Positions 1 to 9,184 are shown, counted from the stretch's first letter. The stretch is 64,000 nucleotides of DNA from Octadecabacter algicola (GCF_021532625.1 NZ_JAKGAR010000003.1:722459-786458); one strand, 5' to 3'. Notes: generated by a model not told the origin, from the sequence alone. Made by a program: numbers and translations.

Positions 1-109
1 GTGGGCATTGGGAGAGATTACGACCGATTTATGGTTTTTCTTGCTTAACAAATCGCCGCTGTAGCCCAATAGTGCAGAAACCTTCCGACCGACAAGAATA
101 AGGCCCGAA

Positions 110-562
110 ATGCCCGACTATAAATTGCTTTCCAAGACGATCCAAAGCCTCACGGATGGTGAAGACGACGCTGTCGCGTTAATGGCGACCATTGCATGTG
201 AAGTTCACCACAGTGACCCGCGCTTTGATTGGACGGGGTTCTACCGAGTGACAGCGCCGCAGATGCTCAAGATTGGGCCCTATCAGGGTGGACACGGCTG
301 TTTGCAGATTCCGTTCTCGCGGGGTGTTTGTGGGGCGGCAGCCCGAACAGGCGACGTCCAATTGGTCGCGGACGTTGAGGCATTTGAAGGGCATATCGCC
401 TGTGCGAGTTCGACACGATCTGAATTGGTCCTGCCGGTATTTGACAGATCGGGCGATGTGATCGCGGTTTTTGATATCGATAGTGATCAGCCTGACGCAT
501 TTACCCAAGAAGACGCGGATCAAATGGCAGCGATTCTTAAGGCGGTTTTCGGGCAGCTTTAG
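110..562 (+). CDS. msrC: Free methionine-(R)-sulfoxide reductase (GAF-domain fRMsr)
   Basis: A 150-residue single GAF domain, the normal length of the family. fRMsr reduces free L-methionine-(R)-sulfoxide in the cytoplasm, recycled by thioredoxin. Family landmarks visible: DWTGFYR at 40-46, GPYQG at 56-60, RGVCG at 71-75 and HIAC at 95-98. The three redox cysteines known from E. coli fRMsr map to C64, C74 and C98, so the enzyme should be active. The ATG follows a weak AAGG-containing ribosome site. It is the first of several methionine-oxidation repair genes in the window (see msrPQ near 61-62 kb) and lies just upstream of the betaine/methionine cluster, probably as a separate unit. Confidence 0.93.
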   Translation: MPDYKLLSKTIQSLTDGEDDAVALMATIACEVHHSDPRFDWTGFYRVTAPQMLKIGPYQGGHGCLQIPFSRGVCGAAARTGDVQLVADVEAFEGHIACASSTRSELVLPVFDRSGDVIAVFDIDSDQPDAFTQEDADQMAAILKAVFGQL

Positions 563-632
563 CTGTGGTGAAAAAAAGCTTTGAAATTTCACGAAGGCAT
601 GACAGGGTTTCGAAATAAGGAGCCTGCCGCAA

Positions 633-1202
633 GTGATTCACAACAATCCGTCAGAAAGCCGTACTCTCGGGGCTGATATTCGCGCCATTCGAAAGACGCG
701 TGGAATAACGCTTACGGAATTGGGACAAATACTCGACCGGTCTGTTGGTTGGCTGTCACAAGTTGAACGGGATTTGTCGGAACCATCTATTACCGACTTG
801 CGCGATATTGCGCGCGCACTTGATGTGTCTGTTTCAAGCCTTTTCCGATCTGACGCCCCTGATCATGAACAGGGTATGATCGTTCGCGGCGATGCGCGGC
901 GCCCAATCGGGTCCCGCGCGGCTGGGCTGGTTGAAGAACTTCTATCCCCCGACCTCACCGATGACTTTGAGATGGTGCATTCTACTTTCGAAGCGAGGGC
1001 CGAGATTTCCGATCCTGTTATCCGCCCAACTCAAGAAGTCGGGTACATCGTGTCCGGGAGGCTGGACCTTAACATTGCGGGCAGGACATTCAGCCTTGCT
1101 GCGGGTGATAGCTTTCGAGTGCGGGGGGAACCGTTTCGATGGATGAACCCTTACGACGAACCTTGTGTCGCGATCTGGGTTATCGCCCCACCGGTGTATT
1201 AG
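633..1202 (+). CDS. XRE-family regulator with C-terminal cupin domain
   Basis: A 189-residue protein with an N-terminal helix-turn-helix (about residues 12-66, containing TLTELGQILDRSVGWLSQVE) and a C-terminal cupin barrel (about 110-185, EVGYIVSGRLDLNIAG). XRE-cupin proteins are one-component regulators whose cupin senses a small ligand, often an amino acid, amine or osmolyte. The start is GTG at 633, fixed by AAGGAG at 617-622 about ten bases upstream. It heads a + strand run of tightly spaced genes ending at 8212 (gaps of 1-15 bases or 4-base overlaps), so it is the obvious candidate regulator of the betaine demethylation genes. The ligand is not deducible from sequence. Confidence 0.9.
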   Translation: MIHNNPSESRTLGADIRAIRKTRGITLTELGQILDRSVGWLSQVERDLSEPSITDLRDIARALDVSVSSLFRSDAPDHEQGMIVRGDARRPIGSRAAGLVEELLSPDLTDDFEMVHSTFEARAEISDPVIRPTQEVGYIVSGRLDLNIAGRTFSLAAGDSFRVRGEPFRWMNPYDEPCVAIWVIAPPVY

Positions 1203-1217
1203 GGGCAATGCGCAGAG

Positions 1218-1838
1218 ATGACATTTGAGGCATGGACCATATTCGCGTTGTTTTGGCTGGTGTTTGTCACAACCCCAGGGCCGAACGCGGTGAACTGCAT
1301 CAGTACTGGCATGACGCGCGGTGTTTGGCGTAGTCTTCCAGCCGTCGCGGCGATCCTAACACAAGCCTGCTTGTTCTTGGCGCTTTCAGCGCTCGGCGTG
1401 ACGGCGCTGTTGGCAGCATCAGAGGTCGCGTTCCAAGTGGTTAAGATGATTGGGGCAGGCTTTTTGATCTACCTAGGCTTGCGGGGTTGGGTTTTGGCGA
1501 AACGCCCAGCGCCCGTCACCACGCAAACCGCGGGCGGGATCTATTGGCGCGCATTGGCGATTGCTGTGATCAATCCCAAAAGCGTGGCTGGGTACCTTGC
1601 CGCTTTCAGTCAATTTGTTCAGCCTGATGTGCCGATCGGCCCGCAGATGTGGGTGATTGTTCCAACGGCGCTCACGCTTACGGCGTTCAGTTACCTAACC
1701 TACACAGCGCTTGGCGCTGGTTTGGGTCGTGCGGCGTTAGGCGCTGTTTTTAATGTTTGGTTTCGACGTGTCATGGCCACCTGTTTTATCATTTACGGTG
1801 TCTTGCTTGGCACGTCTCAACCGATAGGGAGAGCCTGA
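1218..1838 (+). CDS. LysE/RhtB-family amino-acid exporter
   Basis: A 206-residue integral inner-membrane protein with about six hydrophobic helices, the usual LysE/RhtB size. The diagnostic N-terminal motif TPGPNAVNCISTGMTRG is present at about residues 19-35, and NPKSVAGYLAAFSQFV around 118-133 is the second conserved block. The family exports amino acids or their derivatives using the proton gradient. It lies 15 bases after the XRE-cupin gene and 1 base before the GFA gene, so it is probably co-transcribed. In this setting it may relieve excess of a pathway product such as methionine, glycine or homoserine derivatives; the substrate is inferred, not shown. Confidence 0.9.
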   Translation: MTFEAWTIFALFWLVFVTTPGPNAVNCISTGMTRGVWRSLPAVAAILTQACLFLALSALGVTALLAASEVAFQVVKMIGAGFLIYLGLRGWVLAKRPAPVTTQTAGGIYWRALAIAVINPKSVAGYLAAFSQFVQPDVPIGPQMWVIVPTALTLTAFSYLTYTALGAGLGRAALGAVFNVWFRRVMATCFIIYGVLLGTSQPIGRA

Positions 1839-1839
1839 G

Positions 1840-2214
1840 ATGTTGAAAGGCAGCTGCAATTGCAAAGGCGTAACCTTCAGCGTCACAGATGGGGGGCAAA
1901 GCGTAAGTGCTTGTCACTGTGGTCAGTGCCGAAAGCAATCTGGCCACCATTGGGCGTCAGGCTACGCACCGCTTGAGAACTTCGAAATAAGCGGTGACGT
2001 GCGCTGGTATGAGGCAAGCCCCACGGCCAAGCGCGGTTTTTGCCCGACCTGTGGCTGCTTCTTATTCTGGAAGGCGCACGATGAAGACGGAATGAGCTTT
2101 TCCCTCGGCGTGATTGACGGGCCGACAGGACTGAAACTGCAAAAACACATCTTTGTCGCGGACAAGGGTGACTATTACGACATCGCGGACGGTGTACTGC
2201 AAAAGGAGCACTAA
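1840..2214 (+). CDS. GFA-family zinc protein (glutathione-dependent formaldehyde-activating-like)
   Basis: A 124-residue protein of the GFA/CENP-V fold. The zinc ligands are complete: C6-x-C8, C25-x-C27-xx-C30 and C68-xx-C71-x-C73. GFA proteins were named for accelerating S-hydroxymethylglutathione formation from formaldehyde and glutathione, although the in vivo role is debated and many members bind other thiol adducts. Its place one base after the LysE gene and two bases before a demethylating flavoprotein is suggestive, because oxidative N-demethylation releases formaldehyde when tetrahydrofolate is short. Family assignment is firm; the formaldehyde role is inference from context. Confidence 0.88.
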   Translation: MLKGSCNCKGVTFSVTDGGQSVSACHCGQCRKQSGHHWASGYAPLENFEISGDVRWYEASPTAKRGFCPTCGCFLFWKAHDEDGMSFSLGVIDGPTGLKLQKHIFVADKGDYYDIADGVLQKEH

Positions 2215-2216
2215 AA

Positions 2217-4667
2217 ATGGCAGATTTTCCAACAACGGCCCGCGTGGTCATCATCGGTGGCGGCGTTGTCGGTACGTCCGCCCTGTTCCATTTGGCGCGC
2301 GCTGGCTGGTCCGATTGCGTACTTCTTGAAAAGAACGAATTGACGGCCGGGTCCACATGGCACGCCGCGGGCAATGTCCCGAACTTTGCGCCGAACTGGG
2401 CCGTGATGAACATGCAGCGATACGGTGCGGAAATGTATCGTGGGTTGGCGGAAGAAGTAGACTACCCAATGAACTACCATGTCACTGGGGCAATTCGTTT
2501 GGCGCATTCTAAACAACGGATGCAAGAATTTGAAAAGATTTCCGGTCAAGCGCTCGCGCAGGGTCTGACAATGGACGTTTGCACGCCAGACGAATTGAAA
2601 GAACATAACCCATTCATTGAGACTCATGACCTTGCGGGTGGCCTTTGGGATCCGCTGGATGGCGATATCGACCCTGCACAGCTGACGCAGGCTTTGGCCA
2701 AGGGCGCGCGGGATGCGGGCGGTCGTATCGAACGGTTCAGCCCAGTCACGGGGATTGATCGAGATGGTGACGAGTGGATCGTTAAGACCGACAAAGGCGA
2801 TATTCGTTGTGAATTCGTCGTCAACTGTGCAGGCTACTATGCCCAGCGTGTCGGTGAGATGTTCAAGCCGTTTGGTGGTCGCACAGTGCCGATGGTTGTG
2901 ATGTCCCACCAGTATTTCCTCACGGGTCAATTGCCCGAACTTGAGGCGTTCACCAAAGAGCGCGGGCAGAAAATGCCGATGATCCGTGACCCCGACATCA
3001 GCTATTATCTGCGTCAGGACAAACACGGTTTGAACCTTGGACCGTATGAACGGAACTGTAAGGCACATTGGGTTACGCCAAACGACCCGATGCCGGAGGA
3101 CTTTAGCTTCCAGCTTTACCCAGACGACCTTGAACGTCTTGAGTTCTACATTGAAGACGCCATGGAGCGTTTGCCGCTGTTGGGTGAGGGCGGTGTTGAA
3201 CGTAATATCAACGGACCGATCCCATATGCGCCGGACGGGTTGCCTATGATTGGCCCAATGCCGGGTGTTAAGAACGCTTTCGAGGCACACTCATTCACCT
3301 TTGGCATCGCCCAAGGAGGCGGAGCGGGTAAAGTGCTGGCTGAGTGGATCATGCACGGCGAAACCGAAATCGACATGTGGTCTTGTGATCCACGTCGCTA
3401 CACCGATTACGCCGATCACGATTACTGTCTTTCCAAGGCGTTGGAGACATACGGCCACGAATACGCCATGCACTTCCCGCATCACGAATGGCCTGCTGGG
3501 CGCGATAAGAAACACTCGACGTTGCACAGCCGCCTGATCGACGCGGGTGCGCAGATGGGCGCCTATAACGGCTGGGAACGCGCCAATTGGTATGCTGCTG
3601 AGGGTGATGACACGTCCGAGGAAACAACCCAGACATGGGATCGTAATGGCCCTTGGGAAACTGCGATCAAACGCGAGGTTGAGGCCGTGACAAATGGGTG
3701 TGGTATGCTGCCGATCACCGGCTTTAGCCGCATCAAGGTTGAGGGCGAGGGCGCGAAGGACTTCGTTGATGGTCTAACCGCATCGCGCCTGCCTAAAAAA
3801 GGGCGCGTTACGCTTGCGTATTTTCCAGACAGCCGTGGGCGTATCCTGACCGAGACATCTGTCATGGTGCATAGCGATACGGATGTCGGGCTCATCACGG
3901 CGGCGACGGCGCAATGGCATGACTTTGAGATATTCTCTCGTCAGGCGCCTGATGGCATCAGTGTTACCGATCACACCAAAGAGGTGGAGTGCCTACTCGT
4001 GACAGGGCCAAAAGCCCGCGAGATTCTTGCACCATTGGTAGTGGGTCATGATCTTTCCCAGCCGTGGTTGTCCGTCAGTATGGATGGAACGGTCGCAGGC
4101 CAAGATGCTGCTTTGATCCGTGTATCCTTTGCCGGTGAGCTGGGTTGGGAGATCCACGCGGCCCCCGATGCAATGCCCGCGATCTGGGATGCGCTTGCGG
4201 ATGCAGGAGTTACGCCGTTCGGAATGTACGCGCTTAACTCCATGCGGATCGAAAAAGGATACCGTGCATGGAAGGGTGACCTTTCGACAGATTACTCCCT
4301 TCTTGAGGGTGGTTTGGATCGGTTCGTCAAGCTCGACAAGCCGCAGGACTTCCCAGGCAAGGCCGCGCTGCTGAACGAGCAGCAACAGGGTCGCAAGAAG
4401 GCCTTTGTGACGATGGTCATGGACGCAGGCGACGCTGATGCGCCGTATATGGCACCTGTTTGGCATGGCGACGAAATCGTTGGCGAAGTCACGTCCTGTG
4501 CCATGGGGTATCGCACTAATAAATGTATCGCGCTGGGCATGATCCGAACCGATCTGGCTGAGGTCGGAACCGAGTTGCAGGTCGATGTCTTCGGCACGCG
4601 ACAACGCGCTGTTGTTCAAGAAGATCAGCCGCTATGGGATCCGAAAAATGAAAGGATCCGTGCATGA
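2217..4667 (+). CDS. FAD-dependent oxidase/dehydrogenase fused to GcvT domain (dimethylglycine/sarcosine dehydrogenase-like), copy 1
   Basis: 816 residues, the typical two-part DMGDH/SarDH layout. An N-terminal DAO-type FAD domain (about 1-430) has the dinucleotide motif VVIIGGGVVGTSALFHLA at 10-27 and STWHAAG at 46-52; H49 of that motif matches the histidine that carries covalent FAD in animal dimethylglycine dehydrogenase. The C-terminal part (about 435-810) is a GcvT/aminomethyltransferase domain that binds tetrahydrofolate and captures the released methyl as 5,10-methylene-THF. It overlaps the next gene by ATGA (4664-4667). With the homocysteine methyltransferase and copy 2 downstream it suggests dimethylglycine or sarcosine demethylation. 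Which of the two substrates each copy uses cannot be settled from sequence. Confidence 0.9.
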   Translation: MADFPTTARVVIIGGGVVGTSALFHLARAGWSDCVLLEKNELTAGSTWHAAGNVPNFAPNWAVMNMQRYGAEMYRGLAEEVDYPMNYHVTGAIRLAHSKQRMQEFEKISGQALAQGLTMDVCTPDELKEHNPFIETHDLAGGLWDPLDGDIDPAQLTQALAKGARDAGGRIERFSPVTGIDRDGDEWIVKTDKGDIRCEFVVNCAGYYAQRVGEMFKPFGGRTVPMVVMSHQYFLTGQLPELEAFTKERGQKMPMIRDPDISYYLRQDKHGLNLGPYERNCKAHWVTPNDPMPEDFSFQLYPDDLERLEFYIEDAMERLPLLGEGGVERNINGPIPYAPDGLPMIGPMPGVKNAFEAHSFTFGIAQGGGAGKVLAEWIMHGETEIDMWSCDPRRYTDYADHDYCLSKALETYGHEYAMHFPHHEWPAGRDKKHSTLHSRLIDAGAQMGAYNGWERANWYAAEGDDTSEETTQTWDRNGPWETAIKREVEAVTNGCGMLPITGFSRIKVEGEGAKDFVDGLTASRLPKKGRVTLAYFPDSRGRILTETSVMVHSDTDVGLITAATAQWHDFEIFSRQAPDGISVTDHTKEVECLLVTGPKAREILAPLVVGHDLSQPWLSVSMDGTVAGQDAALIRVSFAGELGWEIHAAPDAMPAIWDALADAGVTPFGMYALNSMRIEKGYRAWKGDLSTDYSLLEGGLDRFVKLDKPQDFPGKAALLNEQQQGRKKAFVTMVMDAGDADAPYMAPVWHGDEIVGEVTSCAMGYRTNKCIALGMIRTDLAEVGTELQVDVFGTRQRAVVQEDQPLWDPKNERIRA

Positions 4668-5542
4668 CAAAGATTACCCTTTTGGACGGTGGAATGGGCC
4701 AAGAACTCGTCCACCGTGCGGGCGACAAACCTACCCCACTTTGGTCCACGCAAGTGATGATCGACCATCCGGGGATGGTGGCGGATGTTCACCGCGATTT
4801 TACCGCGGCTGGTGCGACCGTGGCCACCTTGAATACTTACGCCATTCACCACGACCGCCTTGACGGGACTGCGATGGATGGGAAATTCGCCGAACTGCAC
4901 CAAATCGCTTTGGCTGAGGCTAAGGCATCTGGCGCCTCGCGTCTTGCGACGTCCATCGGGCCACTGGGGGCAAGCTACCGGGCGGACTTGTTGCCGCCTC
5001 ATGACGAGGCCGTCACGAAATTCGCCGAAGTCGCCGCGCAGACAGGGGATAGTGTTGATCTGATCCTGTGCGAAACCGTGGTTTCGGTGGCGCACACCCG
5101 CGCCATTCTTGAAGGCGCGTTAAGCGTGGGCAAACCGGTTTGGGTCGCGTTCTCTGTGTCCGATCAAGACGGAACACTGCTGCGATCTGGCGAGCCATTG
5201 GCGGATGCAGTTGCGGTAGCAGGTGGGGCAGATGCATTGCTCGTCAATTGCTCAACACCCGAAGTCATAGGCACCGCACTGGATATTTTGGCCACGGTTG
5301 GAAAACCATTTGGCGCCTATGCCAACGGGTTCGAAAAAATCAGCGAAGGTTTCCTAGAAGCCAAACCTACCGTTGACGCCTTAACACTACGCCGTGATTT
5401 CACACCTGAAGCCTATGCCGACTTCGCAATGGGTTGGGTGGATCAAGGCGCTACGATCATCGGCGGCTGCTGCGAAGTCAGCCCCGCCCACATCTCTGAA
5501 ATCGCTAAGCGTTTGCGCGCGGCGGGACACGATATCATTTAG
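4664..5542 (+). CDS. Homocysteine S-methyltransferase family protein (probable betaine-homocysteine methyltransferase)
   Basis: 292 residues, a single TIM-barrel domain. It begins with LLDGGMGQEL (6-15) and has the three zinc cysteines of the family: C196 in LLVNCSTPE and C269-C270 in IIGGCCEVSP. Zinc activates homocysteine thiolate, which takes a methyl group from glycine betaine (BHMT), S-methylmethionine or another donor to give methionine. Being sandwiched between two FAD/GcvT demethylases and translationally coupled to the first argues for betaine as donor and dimethylglycine as product, which the flanking enzymes would then oxidise. The donor is inferred; the fold and metal site are clear. 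Confidence 0.88.
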   Translation: MTKITLLDGGMGQELVHRAGDKPTPLWSTQVMIDHPGMVADVHRDFTAAGATVATLNTYAIHHDRLDGTAMDGKFAELHQIALAEAKASGASRLATSIGPLGASYRADLLPPHDEAVTKFAEVAAQTGDSVDLILCETVVSVAHTRAILEGALSVGKPVWVAFSVSDQDGTLLRSGEPLADAVAVAGGADALLVNCSTPEVIGTALDILATVGKPFGAYANGFEKISEGFLEAKPTVDALTLRRDFTPEAYADFAMGWVDQGATIIGGCCEVSPAHISEIAKRLRAAGHDII

Positions 5543-5554
5543 AGGACGAAACGG

Positions 5555-7993
5555 ATGGCTGATCTTCCTAACAAAGCCCGAGTTGTCATTATTGGTGGCG
5601 GTGTCATCGGCTGTTCTGTGGCGTATCACCTCAGCAAGCAAGGCTGGAAAGATATCGTTCTGCTCGAACGTAAACAGCTGACGTCAGGCACCACTTGGCA
5701 TGCGGCTGGGCTGATTGCCCAATTGCGCGCAACCCAGAACATGACAAAGCTCGCCAAGTATTCTCAGGAACTTTATGGTGGTTTAGAGACTGAAACAGGT
5801 GTTGCGACAGGGTTCAAACGTTGTGGGTCTATCACGGTCGCGCTGACAGAAGAACGCAAAGAAGAGATCTACCGCCAAGCCGCAATGGCGCGCGCGTTTG
5901 GAGTGGATGTGGAAGAAATTTCACCGGGTGAGGTGAAAGCGAAATACGAGCATCTGAATATTGATGGCGTTGTCGGTGGTGTCTACCTGCCGCTCGACGG
6001 GCAGGGCGACCCCGCTAACATCGCGCTGGCCCTAGCCAAGGGTGCCCGCCAAGGCGGTGCCATCGTCAAAGAACGTGTGAAAGCCACAGGCGTCGTGCGC
6101 GATGGGCGACGCATTACGGGCGTTCATTGGGAAGACTCCGACGGGCAGGGCACGATCGAATGTGACCACGTCGTGAACTGTGCGGGCATGTGGGGCCGCG
6201 AGGTTGGTCAGATGCTCGGTACCAATGTGCCGCTGCAAGCCTGCGAACATTTCTACATCGTTACAGAGGCTATTCAGGGCCTAAAACAGCTGCCCGTGCT
6301 GCGCGTTCCGGATGAATGTGCCTATTACAAAGAAGACGCCGGAAAAATGCTTTTGGGTGCATTCGAACCTATTTCCAAACCTTGGGGGCCAATTCCAGAC
6401 GATTTCGAGTTCGACCAGTTACCCGAAGACTTCGACCACTTTGAGCCGATCCTAGAGAATGCGGTTGAGCGGATGCCGATGCTCGCTGAAGCAGGCATTC
6501 ACACGTTCTTCAATGGCCCGGAATCCTTTACGCCTGATGACGCCTACCACCTTGGACTAGCGCCTGAGATGGACAATGTCTGGGTTGCGGCTGGTTTCAA
6601 TTCTGTCGGTATTCAGTCCGCTGGTGGCGCTGGTATGGCGTTGGCGCAGTGGATGGATGCAGGTGAAAAACCATTCGATCTTGGCGACGTCGATATCAGC
6701 CGCATGCAGCCGTTTCAGGGCAACAAAACCTATCTGATGGAACGGTCCAAGGAAACGTTGGGCCTCCTTTATGCTGATCATTTCCCCTACCGCCAAAAGG
6801 CGACGGCACGTGGCATTCGCCGTACGCCGTTCCACCAGCAGCTTTTGCGGAACGGTGCTGTTATGGGCGAGTTGGCTGGTTGGGAACGCGCCAACTGGTT
6901 CGCGCGGGACGGGCAGTCGCCCGAATACAAATATTCATGGCAGCGACAAAACTTTTTCGACAATGTCGCGGCAGAACATATGGCCGTGCGCGAGAACGTT
7001 GGCATGTATGATATGTCGTCTTTCGGCAAGATTAGGGTCGAAGGACCCGACGCCGAAGCCTATTTGAACTACGTTGGCGGCGGCGACTATTCCTGCCCGA
7101 TCGGTAAAATCGTCTATACGCAATTTCTAAACACGCGCGGCGGGATCGAAGCTGATGTCACTGTGACGCGCTTATCGGAAACTGCCTATTTGGTCGTGAC
7201 CCCTGCAGCGACACGACTGGCCGATCAAACATGGATGGAACGCCACAAGGGTACCTTCAACGTGGTCATAACTGATGTGACCGCAGGCGAAGGCGTGTTG
7301 GCGGTGATGGGTCCGAACAGCCGCAAACTGCTGCAAGCGGTGTCGCCGAACGATTTCAGCAACGACGTGAATCCATTTGGTACCGCGCAAGAGATTGAAA
7401 TTGGCATGGGGCTCGCGCGGGTCCACCGCGTCACTTATGTTGGTGAACTCGGCTGGGAAATCTATGTCAGCGCCGATCAAGCGGCTCATGTCTTTGAAAC
7501 TCTGCACGAGGCGGGACAAGATCATGACCTCACGCTCTGCGGGATGCACATGATGGACACCTGTCGCATCGAAAAAGGGTTCCGTCACTTTGGCCATGAC
7601 ATCACTTGCGAAGACCACGTGATGGAGGCCGGCCTCGGCTTTGCTGTCAAAAAGGATAAACCTGATTTCATCGGGCGTGAGGCCGTGCTGCAAAAGCAGG
7701 AACAGGGTCTAAACATGCGGATGGTGCAGTTCAAACTCACCGATCCCGAGCCGTTGTTGTACCACAACGAACCGATCCTGAGGGATGGCGAGATTGTTGG
7801 CTACCTGTCTTCTGGCGGGTATGGGCACAGCTTGGGCGGAGCTATTGGCCTTGGTTATGTCCCTTGTGAGGGCGAAAAAGCGGCGGACGTACTGGCATCG
7901 ACCTACGAGATCGACGTTATGGGCACCAAAGTGCGTGCGGAAGCGTCTTTGCGCCCGATGTATGATCCCAGATCAGAACGTGTAAAGGTCTAG
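5555..7993 (+). CDS. FAD-dependent oxidase/dehydrogenase fused to GcvT domain (sarcosine/dimethylglycine dehydrogenase-like), copy 2
   Basis: 812 residues, a diverged paralog of the 2217-4667 product with the same architecture: FAD motif VVIIGGGVIGCSVAYHLS (10-27), covalent-flavin motif TTWHAAG with H49, and a C-terminal GcvT domain from about residue 430. The ATG lies behind GAGGACGAAACGG. Only 12 bases separate it from the methyltransferase gene, so one transcript is likely. Two such enzymes in series would convert dimethylglycine to sarcosine and sarcosine to glycine, each passing a one-carbon unit to tetrahydrofolate. The two copies differ throughout the substrate-side of the FAD domain, consistent with distinct substrates rather than redundancy. 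Confidence 0.9.
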   Translation: MADLPNKARVVIIGGGVIGCSVAYHLSKQGWKDIVLLERKQLTSGTTWHAAGLIAQLRATQNMTKLAKYSQELYGGLETETGVATGFKRCGSITVALTEERKEEIYRQAAMARAFGVDVEEISPGEVKAKYEHLNIDGVVGGVYLPLDGQGDPANIALALAKGARQGGAIVKERVKATGVVRDGRRITGVHWEDSDGQGTIECDHVVNCAGMWGREVGQMLGTNVPLQACEHFYIVTEAIQGLKQLPVLRVPDECAYYKEDAGKMLLGAFEPISKPWGPIPDDFEFDQLPEDFDHFEPILENAVERMPMLAEAGIHTFFNGPESFTPDDAYHLGLAPEMDNVWVAAGFNSVGIQSAGGAGMALAQWMDAGEKPFDLGDVDISRMQPFQGNKTYLMERSKETLGLLYADHFPYRQKATARGIRRTPFHQQLLRNGAVMGELAGWERANWFARDGQSPEYKYSWQRQNFFDNVAAEHMAVRENVGMYDMSSFGKIRVEGPDAEAYLNYVGGGDYSCPIGKIVYTQFLNTRGGIEADVTVTRLSETAYLVVTPAATRLADQTWMERHKGTFNVVITDVTAGEGVLAVMGPNSRKLLQAVSPNDFSNDVNPFGTAQEIEIGMGLARVHRVTYVGELGWEIYVSADQAAHVFETLHEAGQDHDLTLCGMHMMDTCRIEKGFRHFGHDITCEDHVMEAGLGFAVKKDKPDFIGREAVLQKQEQGLNMRMVQFKLTDPEPLLYHNEPILRDGEIVGYLSSGGYGHSLGGAIGLGYVPCEGEKAADVLASTYEIDVMGTKVRAEASLRPMYDPRSERVKV

Positions 7994-7996
7994 GTT

Positions 7997-8212
7997 ATGG
8001 CGAGAGTAGACATTGTTAAATGGATCGCGACGGTGATCCAGTTGATCGGCTATGCGCTGACGGGGCTGAACATTGTGCCATGGAATATCCTGGCCTTTGT
8101 GGTTGGGATCATCCTTTGGTTTTTGGTCGGTGTGATGTGGAAAGATCGCGCGATCATGGTCGTTCACGTTGGCGCACTTATAGCGATCGTGGGTGGTTAT
8201 CTCAATTCGTGA
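7997..8212 (+). CDS. Small two- to three-helix membrane protein, unknown function
   Basis: 71 residues, start ATG three bases after the stop of the second FAD/GcvT gene. It is almost wholly hydrophobic: helices at about 7-23, 28-46 and 52-68, with the conserved-looking GVMWKDRAIM loop between the last two. No catalytic motif. I recognise it only as the kind of small DUF protein seen in Rhodobacteraceae. Because it is the last cistron of the betaine run it may be a partner for the LysE exporter or for the membrane electron acceptor of the flavoproteins; both ideas are speculation. Confidence 0.75.
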   Translation: MARVDIVKWIATVIQLIGYALTGLNIVPWNILAFVVGIILWFLVGVMWKDRAIMVVHVGALIAIVGGYLNS

Positions 8213-8290
8213 CGGGGCCATCACAAAATAGCATTGCGACAGGCGCGGCTTTGGCTTGACCACAAGCACGTTAATCGTGCTGATGTACCT

Positions 8291-9184
8291 ATGGCGAATA
8301 CCTCTCCCCCTAACGAAGATACCTTGCGCGGCTTTGGCTTTGCGTTCTCGGCATATTTCCTATGGGGGTTCCTACCGCTTTACCTCAAATACGTAGACCA
8401 TATTCCTGCTGTCCAAGTCGTCGCCCACCGCGTGCTTTGGTCTGTCCCGATTGTCGGTGTGGTGTTGATCCTGCTGGGCCGCACCAAGGACGTGCGCCGT
8501 ATCCTGCGCGACCCGAAATCACTGGCGATGGGGGCAATCACCGCAGCATTGGTTTCCGTCAATTGGGGAACCTATGTTTGGGCGATTGCGGCAGAACGAA
8601 CATTGGATGGAGCGCTAGGATATTACATGAATCCGATCTTCAGCATTTTCCTCGCCTCGGTTTTGTTGGGTGAGAGATTGAATCGTCTACAATGGGGCGC
8701 TGTTGCCTTGGCGACGGGCGCGGTTGTGGTTTTGACCATAGCAAATGGGTCTCTGCCATGGCCGGCTTTGGTCCTGATGTTGTCATGGGGGTTCTACGCC
8801 TACTTTAAACGTTCCCTTCCCATCGGACCAAATCAGGGGTTCCTCTTAGAAGTGTTAATTCTTACGCCCTTCGCGCTGGGCTACGTCATCTGGCTGGGGA
8901 TCACAGGCGAAGGGACCTTCACGCCTATGTCCGCTGATACATGGCTTCTCATGGGGTGTGGCGTGGTCACGGCAGTGCCGTTGATGCTGTACGCTAATGG
9001 GGCAAAGGGACTACGCCTCGCGACGATTGGCATCATGCAATATATCGCGCCAACGATGATTATGTTGGTCGCAGTGTTTGTGTTTGATGAACCATTTGGA
9101 TCAGCCCGTGCAATTGCGTTCCCGATGATCTGGGCCGCGCTGGCGCTTTATACGTTTGCTATGTTTCGGGGGCGCAAGACGTGA
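8291..9184 (+). CDS. rarD: EamA-family transporter RarD
   Basis: 297 residues with about ten membrane helices. The N-terminus GFGFAFSAYFLWGFLPLYLK and the following HRVLWSVPIV are characteristic of RarD. The family is a drug/metabolite-type transporter; E. coli RarD was linked to chloramphenicol resistance but its natural substrate is unknown. I start at ATG 8291: an in-frame TTG at 8234 would add 19 polar residues, has no ribosome site and is not typical of the family. The 3' end overlaps the pseudouridine synthase gene by 4 bases (GTGA), so the two are translationally coupled. Confidence 0.88.
   Translation: MANTSPPNEDTLRGFGFAFSAYFLWGFLPLYLKYVDHIPAVQVVAHRVLWSVPIVGVVLILLGRTKDVRRILRDPKSLAMGAITAALVSVNWGTYVWAIAAERTLDGALGYYMNPIFSIFLASVLLGERLNRLQWGAVALATGAVVVLTIANGSLPWPALVLMLSWGFYAYFKRSLPIGPNQGFLLEVLILTPFALGYVIWLGITGEGTFTPMSADTWLLMGCGVVTAVPLMLYANGAKGLRLATIGIMQYIAPTMIMLVAVFVFDEPFGSARAIAFPMIWAALALYTFAMFRGRKT

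Noticed and set aside
2211..3290. Minus-strand reading frame opposite the first FAD/GcvT gene
   Set aside because: Covers a gene with clear motifs on the + strand; product shows no family.
8234..8290. TTG-started extension of rarD
   Set aside because: No ribosome site; residues not typical; ATG 8291 gives the usual N-terminus.
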